A DNA stretch of 11,940 nt from Eubacteriales bacterium. GTDB taxonomy: Bacteria > Bacillota > Clostridia > Peptostreptococcales > Anaerovoracaceae. Positions 6,602-11,940 of the stretch are shown in pieces. The translations under genes were made by a program, and so were the position numbers. The DNA lies in NCBI GenBank assembly GCA_029098205.1, contig JAQXNW010000009.1:1-11940 (forward strand), in the 5' to 3' direction. The first letter of the stretch is position 1. The number at the start of each line of letters is the position of its first letter. The notes below the pieces were generated by a model that did not search any database, was not told the DNA's origin, and saw only the letters and a program-made list of their open reading frames with translations.

Positions 6602-9229
6602 ATGAAGAACGAAGAGTTAAGGAACCTGTCGCCGATGATGCGGCAGTATCTGGAGATCAAAAAGCAATATCCGGATAGTTTCCTTTTTTACAGAGTCGGT
6701 GATTTCTATGAGATGTTCTTTGAAGACGCACTGGAAGGCTCGCGCCTTCTTGATCTCACTTTAACCGGGAAAAACTGCGGTCTCAAGGAACGCGCACCGA
6801 TGTGCGGCGTGCCTCATCATGCGGTCGATACATACATCGCCCGTATGGTTGAGCAGGGGAAATCCGTGGCAATCTGCGAACAGCTGGAAGATCCCAAATC
6901 TGCGAAAGGAATGGTGAAGCGCGGCGTTATCCGTGTCGTAACTCCGGGTACAGTGACGTCGGACGCTATTCTGAAAGAAAATGAAAATAATTATCTGGCA
7001 TCCGCATATATAGAGAAGAACGGAATCGGAATCGCCTACTGCGATATATCGACCGGAGAGCTTCGTACGACAGAAAAAACCGATGGAAGCGAATTACGGG
7101 AAGATCTTCTGAATGAACTTGTCCGAATCCATGCAAAAGAAATTCTGATTCCGAAATCCTTTGCCGAGCAGGTCGGTGAGGATACGTTTTCGGATTTTAC
7201 AGGCGCGTTTATTCATACAATGAACGACGCCGATTATTCTGAGCGTGCGGCAAAAGAATCCATTCGGGGTCAGTTCGGTTCTCTTTCACTGACTGCTCTG
7301 GGACTTTCCGGGCGTCATTTTTCTCTTCTGGCAACCGGTGCGCTGCTGTCCTATCTTCTCTCCACACAAAAGCAGACACTCGGACAGTTGACGGAATGCC
7401 GATTCTATGAAATCGGTAGCAGCATGTCGTTGGACCGCGCGACGCTTCGGAATCTGGAGATAACCGAAACCCTGTTCGAGCGTAAAGTGCAGGGATCGCT
7501 TCTCGGTGTTCTGGATCAGACGAAAACCGCCATGGGAGGCCGGAAGCTGAAGCAGTGGCTCCGGAACCCGCTGAACGACACGAAAGAAATCAACCGAAGG
7601 CTGGATGCTGTCGAGGAGCTTACTTCAGATTCACTCAGGATGAACGACCTTCGGGAAGCCTTAAAAAACATCTATGATTTTGAGCGCCTTACAGGGAGAA
7701 TTGCTACAGGAACCGCCAATGCGCGGGATCTTATCGCTCTTCGAAATTCTATCTCCGGCATACCGGAGATTAAAAATACTTTATTCACCTTCACGGCGCC
7801 GCTCCTTCAGGAATTAGCCGAAGGAATGAAAGATCTGACGGGTCTTCAGGAAAAAATCGCGAAAACCATTGTTGAAGATCCGCCGATGACGATTTCAGAA
7901 GGCGGATTGATTCAGGAGGGCGCGGATGAAGAGCTGGATGCGCTCCGGGATTCCATCAAGGACGCGAAAACATGGATCTCTGAACTGGAATCGAAAGAAA
8001 AAGAACGGACCGGAATTACGCATCTTAAGGTCGGATACAATAAGGTTTTCGGGTATTATATAGAAGTAAGCCGTTCGAATTTAGATCTGGTACCGGATGA
8101 CTACATCCGCAAGCAGACACTGGTGGGCGCGGAGCGGTATATCACTCCGAAACTGAAGGAGATGGAAAATCTTGTTCTGAACGCAGAGTCAAAGATCAAT
8201 AAGATGGAATATGAGATCTTTACAAAGGTTCGGAGCGCGGCTGGAGAAAGCATCCGGGATATCCAGGAAACTTCTCGCCAAATCGCGGTTCTCGACGTTC
8301 TTCTGTCTTTTTCTGATGTCAGCCTTAAAAACGGATACGTAAAACCCGTTGTGGATAATGGAAGTGTCATCCAGATTGAGAAGGGCCGCCATCCTGTGAT
8401 TGAACAGACAACGGAAGAAGGTCTCTTTGTCGCAAACGATACGTATCTCGATCAGGAAAAATCGTCGATGCTGATTATCACAGGACCGAATATGGCCGGT
8501 AAGTCGACGTACATGAGGCAGACGGCTCTCATCGTGCTGATGGCGCAGGCCGGGTGCTTTGTCCCATGCGAACGTGCGAAAATCGGAGCCGTTGACCGGA
8601 TTTTTACGAGAATCGGCGCGTCGGATAATCTGGCAAAGGGGCAGTCCACCTTCTTTGTCGAAATGAGCGAACTGGCCTACATTCTTCGGAATGCTACGGC
8701 CAAGAGTCTCATTATTCTTGATGAAATCGGCCGGGGAACCAGTACGTACGACGGTCTTTCCATCGCATGGGCAACCGTGGAATATTTGTGCAACGAAAAG
8801 AACCGCATTCGAACTTTGTTCGCAACCCATTACCATGAATTGACCACCCTTGAAAAACAGATTCCCGGCGTCCGCAATCTCAGCGTCGATGTATCCGAAG
8901 AAAACGGAACGATTGTTTTCCTTCATAAGATCGTTTCCGGTTCCAGAGACCGAAGCTACGGCATTCATGTTGCGAAGCTGGCGGGAGTTCCGATGTCCCT
9001 TCTTGAAAACGCGAGGGAGAAGCTGGTAAATTTAGAAGCAAATTCTTCGAAAAAGGCTCTTCCGGTATCTGGATCCAAGAAAGTATCCGAAGGGGAACAG
9101 CTCTCCTTGTTTACGGCTGTGAAGGATCCCGTTATTGAGAAGTTGAAGGACCTCGATTTAATGGATGTTACTCCGGCGGAGGCGATTCGGATTCTGGAAG
9201 AGATGAAGAAGCATTTCTCCGAAAAATAA
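6602..9229 (+). CDS. mutS: DNA mismatch repair protein MutS
   Basis: Mismatch-recognition ATPase that scans DNA, binds mispairs and small loops and recruits MutL. The 875-residue protein has the full MutS1 layout: a mismatch-binding domain with the GDFYEMF motif (F35-Y36-E37, the Phe-x-Glu that contacts the mispair), connector and lever domains, a clamp segment, and an ATPase domain with Walker A TGPNMAGKST from 627, Walker B LIILDEIGRGTSTYDG (D707, E708) and ATHYHELT. Near the C-terminus QLSLF at 833-837 is a canonical sliding-clamp-binding motif, followed by a short helical tail containing VTPAEAIRILEEMKK. The ATG at 6602 gives the usual LSPMMRQYLEIKKQYPD opening and has GGAG 6 nt upstream. 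It is the mutS1 repair type, not MutS2, since it keeps the mismatch domain and lacks an Smr domain. mutL follows after 21 nt. Confidence 0.98.
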   Translation: MKNEELRNLSPMMRQYLEIKKQYPDSFLFYRVGDFYEMFFEDALEGSRLLDLTLTGKNCGLKERAPMCGVPHHAVDTYIARMVEQGKSVAICEQLEDPKSAKGMVKRGVIRVVTPGTVTSDAILKENENNYLASAYIEKNGIGIAYCDISTGELRTTEKTDGSELREDLLNELVRIHAKEILIPKSFAEQVGEDTFSDFTGAFIHTMNDADYSERAAKESIRGQFGSLSLTALGLSGRHFSLLATGALLSYLLSTQKQTLGQLTECRFYEIGSSMSLDRATLRNLEITETLFERKVQGSLLGVLDQTKTAMGGRKLKQWLRNPLNDTKEINRRLDAVEELTSDSLRMNDLREALKNIYDFERLTGRIATGTANARDLIALRNSISGIPEIKNTLFTFTAPLLQELAEGMKDLTGLQEKIAKTIVEDPPMTISEGGLIQEGADEELDALRDSIKDAKTWISELESKEKERTGITHLKVGYNKVFGYYIEVSRSNLDLVPDDYIRKQTLVGAERYITPKLKEMENLVLNAESKINKMEYEIFTKVRSAAGESIRDIQETSRQIAVLDVLLSFSDVSLKNGYVKPVVDNGSVIQIEKGRHPVIEQTTEEGLFVANDTYLDQEKSSMLIITGPNMAGKSTYMRQTALIVLMAQAGCFVPCERAKIGAVDRIFTRIGASDNLAKGQSTFFVEMSELAYILRNATAKSLIILDEIGRGTSTYDGLSIAWATVEYLCNEKNRIRTLFATHYHELTTLEKQIPGVRNLSVDVSEENGTIVFLHKIVSGSRDRSYGIHVAKLAGVPMSLLENAREKLVNLEANSSKKALPVSGSKKVSEGEQLSLFTAVKDPVIEKLKDLDLMDVTPAEAIRILEEMKKHFSEK

Positions 9230-9233
9230 AAGA

Positions 9234-9250
9234 AAGGAGTTTCGATCCTT
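9234..9250 (+). promoter_or_regulatory. mutL ribosome site inside a small inverted repeat
   Basis: The Shine-Dalgarno AGGAG (9235-9239) lies 11 nt before the mutL ATG at 9251, longer than the usual spacing. AAGGA (9234-9238) can pair with TCCTT (9246-9250), the five bases directly before the ATG, leaving a 7-nt loop. Pairing would cover most of the ribosome site. The stem is short, so any control effect is conjecture. Confidence 0.45.
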
Positions 9251-11209
9251 ATGATACGGGTATTGGAAAAAAGCGTCTGCGATAAAATTTCCGCAGGAGA
9301 AGTGATTGACCGTCCGGTTTCGGTTGTAAAAGAATTAGTGGAAAATTCCGTAGATGCGGGAGCGGACGAGATTATGGTTGAAATTCGTGAAGGCGGAAAA
9401 ACATATATGCGCGTCACGGATAACGGATGCGGCATACCGCACAGCGAATGTGAAACCGCCTTTCTCAGGCATGCGACAAGCAAAATTTCAAAAGCGGAGG
9501 ATCTTGAAAATATCAGCAGTCTGGGCTTTCGGGGAGAGGCGCTCGCGAGCATTGCGGCAGTCACCCGGCTTTCGATGATTACAAAAGGAAAAGGAGAAGA
9601 CACGGGAACAAGGATTGTGATTCACGGCGGAGATGTCGTGGAAAACAGCTCCGTGGGCTGCCCGGACGGAACGACGATGGTCGTGACGGATCTTTTTTAT
9701 AATACGCCTGCAAGACGTGAGTTTCTGAAGGCAAACGGGACAGAAGCCGGAAAAATCATTGATTTTCTTCAGGAATATGCGATTGCCTATCCGAGCATTC
9801 GGTTCCGTCTTATTAACGGCGGAAAGAATGTATTTGTAACATCCGGCCGGGGACACCGGAAAGAAGCGATCCTGTCCGTTTATCAGCAGAATGAATACAG
9901 GGATCTTTTGGAGATCGATGCAGAGATGCCCGGATATCATCTGGAAGGATGCATTTCCCGTCCGTCTTTGTCTAGACCGAATCGGCGCGATCAGGTATTT
10001 TTCGTAAACGGGCGCGTTGTCAAAAGCCGGATCATGGAACAGGGAGTTGACCGGGGATATAAGGAGCGGCTGTTTCCGAGCCGGCATCCGGTTGTCTTTT
10101 TGTTTCTTACTGTCAATCCAAAAACAGTGGATGTAAATATTCACCCTTCTAAGAAAGAAGTCCGGTTTCATGAAGACCGGGCTGTGGAAATTTTTCTTGA
10201 GACAGCCATAGAAAAAAGGCTGGCGAGCGAAGAAGCGGTGATCGATGCTTCGGATTATTTCCGTGAGGAAGAAAACAGGGAAGACAGAAAGAGAAGGGAA
10301 GGTATACAGGAAGACATAAATAGTTTTCTGGAAACCAAGCGTGCATCCCGTCCAAGTTTCTCCGGACATTTTCCATCGGGATCTGGTTATGCATACTATG
10401 GAAGTGTAATGTCTCCAAACCGAAATCATCAGATTTCAGAACCTAGGGCACAGGAGTTTGTTTCAGATTCCCATAACAAATGGAACACGTCCGCAGGTGC
10501 ATCATATAAAGGCAGTTCGCCTTCCGGACAAGATGAAGCCGCAGAAGTTCTTGAAACTTATATCAGACAGGGAAAGAACGAGGATCCTGCGGAGAGTTTC
10601 GATCTGGAACCTCCCAGGCTGAGGCCGTTTGACTTTTCCGCACTTTCTATTGTCGGATCTATTTTTGATACTTACATCCTTTGCACGGACGAAAAAGCGT
10701 TTTATATGTTTGACCAGCATGCTGCGCATGAGAGGGTCTTTTATGAGAAACTTGTAGGGACATATCTGTCTGAAAAAAAGCTGTCGCAGATGATTCTGAC
10801 GCCGCTTCTGATCGATGTGCCTCTGTCTTTGTCAGATTCGCTGGATCCTTTCCTTCAGGATCTTCGCGATATGGGATATGATATTTCTTTATTCGGACCG
10901 GGCACGGTTCGGATTACCGCGATTCCGACATTTATGGAACTTAGCGAGGCAGAACAGTTTGTCCGTGATTTTCTGGACGGCGCAGCGGATGGCGCGCACA
11001 GTCCGAACCGCGTCGTCATCGATAAACTTATTACAAGATCCTGTAAATCCGCGGTAAAAGCCCATGATAAACTTCGAGTCTCTGAAATGAAAGCGCTGAT
11101 GGATCAGCTGGCCCAGTGCAGGAACCCTTTTTCCTGCACGCACGGAAGACCGACATTTATCCGGTTCACACTTTATGAAATCGAGAAATTTTTTAAGAGG
11201 ATACAGTAA
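9251..11209 (+). CDS. mutL: DNA mismatch repair protein MutL (endonuclease type)
   Basis: MutL is the ATP-dependent matchmaker recruited by MutS; this type also nicks the DNA strand itself. The N-terminal GHKL ATPase (about 1-330) shows KELVENSVDAGA with E28 and N32, DNGCGIP from about residue 57, and GFRGEAL from 92. A hydrophilic, Ser/Arg/Glu-rich linker (about 335-450) joins it to the C-terminal dimerisation domain. There the metal-binding nuclease motif DQHAAHERVFYE occupies 488-499, supported by CKSAVKAHD from C598 and CTHGRPT at 629-635 (the more usual form is CPHGRPT). QMILTP at 513-518 fits the QxxLxP clamp-binding motif seen at the same place in B. subtilis MutL. At 652 residues the length is normal. 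The start at 9251 gives the classic MIRVLEKSV...KISAGEVIDRP opening. The stop abuts miaA. Confidence 0.97.
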   Translation: MIRVLEKSVCDKISAGEVIDRPVSVVKELVENSVDAGADEIMVEIREGGKTYMRVTDNGCGIPHSECETAFLRHATSKISKAEDLENISSLGFRGEALASIAAVTRLSMITKGKGEDTGTRIVIHGGDVVENSSVGCPDGTTMVVTDLFYNTPARREFLKANGTEAGKIIDFLQEYAIAYPSIRFRLINGGKNVFVTSGRGHRKEAILSVYQQNEYRDLLEIDAEMPGYHLEGCISRPSLSRPNRRDQVFFVNGRVVKSRIMEQGVDRGYKERLFPSRHPVVFLFLTVNPKTVDVNIHPSKKEVRFHEDRAVEIFLETAIEKRLASEEAVIDASDYFREEENREDRKRREGIQEDINSFLETKRASRPSFSGHFPSGSGYAYYGSVMSPNRNHQISEPRAQEFVSDSHNKWNTSAGASYKGSSPSGQDEAAEVLETYIRQGKNEDPAESFDLEPPRLRPFDFSALSIVGSIFDTYILCTDEKAFYMFDQHAAHERVFYEKLVGTYLSEKKLSQMILTPLLIDVPLSLSDSLDPFLQDLRDMGYDISLFGPGTVRITAIPTFMELSEAEQFVRDFLDGAADGAHSPNRVVIDKLITRSCKSAVKAHDKLRVSEMKALMDQLAQCRNPFSCTHGRPTFIRFTLYEIEKFFKRIQ

Positions 11210-11940
11210 ATGGCACAGAAAATTATTGTGATTGCGGGACCTACCGCTGTCGGGAAGACAAAGTTCGTGATCGAGCTTGCGCAGAAATTTCATGGCGAAA
11301 TCGTATCGTGCGATTCCATGCAGCTTTATAAATACATGGATATCGGTTCCGCGAAACCGACAATCGAAGAGCAGATGTCGGTAAAACATTATCTGGTGGA
11401 TGAAATTGATCCCAGAGAACCTTTTTCTGTTGCGGAATATCAAAGGCTGGCAAAAGACGCGATTCGTAAAATTTCCGAAAACGGGAATATTCCGTTTGTT
11501 TCCGGCGGGACGGGTCTTTATTTGAATTCCCTTGTCTATGATATGGATTTCGCGGATACACCGGGCAGCCCTGTGGTTCGGAAAAAGCTGCAGGCAGAAA
11601 TAGAGACAAAGGGACTTTCCGCTCTGTATGCCCGCTTAGAGGAGTTGAATCCAAAAACGGCCTCGAAGATCGATCCGCATAATGAGGTACGGATTATCCG
11701 TGCCCTTGAAGCTGAAGAAACCGGTCATCACATCGGCGATTTTTCAAAGGATCTTAAGCGGAATCTGGACTATGATTTTATCATGATCGGCCTTACCAGA
11801 GACCGGGAAGAGCTTTACGACCGGATTAACCGAAGAGTCGATATATTGATGAGGAAAGGACTTGTGGAGGAAGTAAAAAGACTTCTTTCCATGGGACTTA
11901 CGAAGAACGATATCTCCATGAAAGGAATCGGATATAAGGA
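11210..11940 (+). CDS. miaA: tRNA dimethylallyltransferase, N-terminal part (partial)
   Basis: MiaA transfers the dimethylallyl group of DMAPP to N6 of A37 in tRNAs reading UNN codons, the first step toward ms2i6A. The reading frame is open from the ATG at 11210 to the window end (243 codons of an expected ~310), so the 3' end lies outside. Visible features are the P-loop AGPTAVGKT at 9-17, SCDSMQLYKYMDIGSAKPT at 33-51 with the conserved Asp35, SGGTGLYLNSL from 98, the RIIRALE helix, and the IGYKE element reached at the very last codons. The ATG begins directly after the mutL TAA (11207-11209), with AGAGG at 11196-11200 as ribosome site. mutS-mutL-miaA is a common order in Clostridia. Its DMAPP substrate links it to the dxs/ispA genes upstream. 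Confidence 0.96.
   Translation, partial: MAQKIIVIAGPTAVGKTKFVIELAQKFHGEIVSCDSMQLYKYMDIGSAKPTIEEQMSVKHYLVDEIDPREPFSVAEYQRLAKDAIRKISENGNIPFVSGGTGLYLNSLVYDMDFADTPGSPVVRKKLQAEIETKGLSALYARLEELNPKTASKIDPHNEVRIIRALEAEETGHHIGDFSKDLKRNLDYDFIMIGLTRDREELYDRINRRVDILMRKGLVEEVKRLLSMGLTKNDISMKGIGYK

Overview
The window is a dense, one-strand stretch of bacterial chromosome with eleven coding regions, all on the + strand. Two are cut by the window edges. It holds no RNA gene, mobile element, CRISPR array or convincing terminator. Gene content and order (Asp23/Gls24 - nusB - Kae1-like - xseA - xseB - polyprenyl synthase - dxs - tlyA, then mutS - mutL - miaA), strong AGGAGG-type ribosome sites and a MutL of the endonuclease type (no MutH needed) point to a Firmicute, most likely a Clostridia member resembling Lachnospiraceae. 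This placement rests on recognised gene order and protein style, not on a database comparison.

Region by region: 2-142 is the 3' end of an Asp23/Gls24 envelope-stress protein. 139-540 is nusB. 537-1574 is a Kae1/TsaD-family (peptidase M22-like) protein. 1537-2688 and 2675-2878 are the two subunits of exonuclease VII. 2879-3772 is a short-chain polyprenyl diphosphate synthase and 3789-5750 is DXP synthase. 5731-6549 is the TlyA-type S4/FtsJ rRNA methyltransferase. 6602-9229 is mutS and 9251-11209 is mutL. 11210-11940 is miaA, truncated by the window end. Neighbouring genes overlap (ATGA overlaps of 4 nt, plus overlaps of 14, 20 and 38 nt), abut exactly, or are separated by only 16-52 nt, so the set reads as one long translationally coupled transcription unit. 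The longest gap is 52 nt (6550-6601), before mutS.

Functionally the genes fall into housekeeping groups: transcription antitermination (NusB), DNA repair (ExoVII, MutS, MutL), isoprenoid precursor synthesis (Dxs, IspA) and RNA modification (TlyA, MiaA, possibly the Kae1-like protein). Dxs feeds the MEP pathway that supplies DMAPP, and DMAPP is used by both IspA and MiaA. MutS and MutL each carry a recognisable sliding-clamp-binding motif.

This looks like a core-genome region, and I do not see a clear undescribed system in it. The points most worth a second look are the Kae1/TsaD-like protein with altered nucleotide-binding motifs, a 17-bp tandem duplication at the end of tlyA that appears to have changed the TlyA C-terminus and uncoupled it from mutS, the absence of the usual nadK-argR-recN genes after tlyA, a short XseA, and an extra segment in Dxs.
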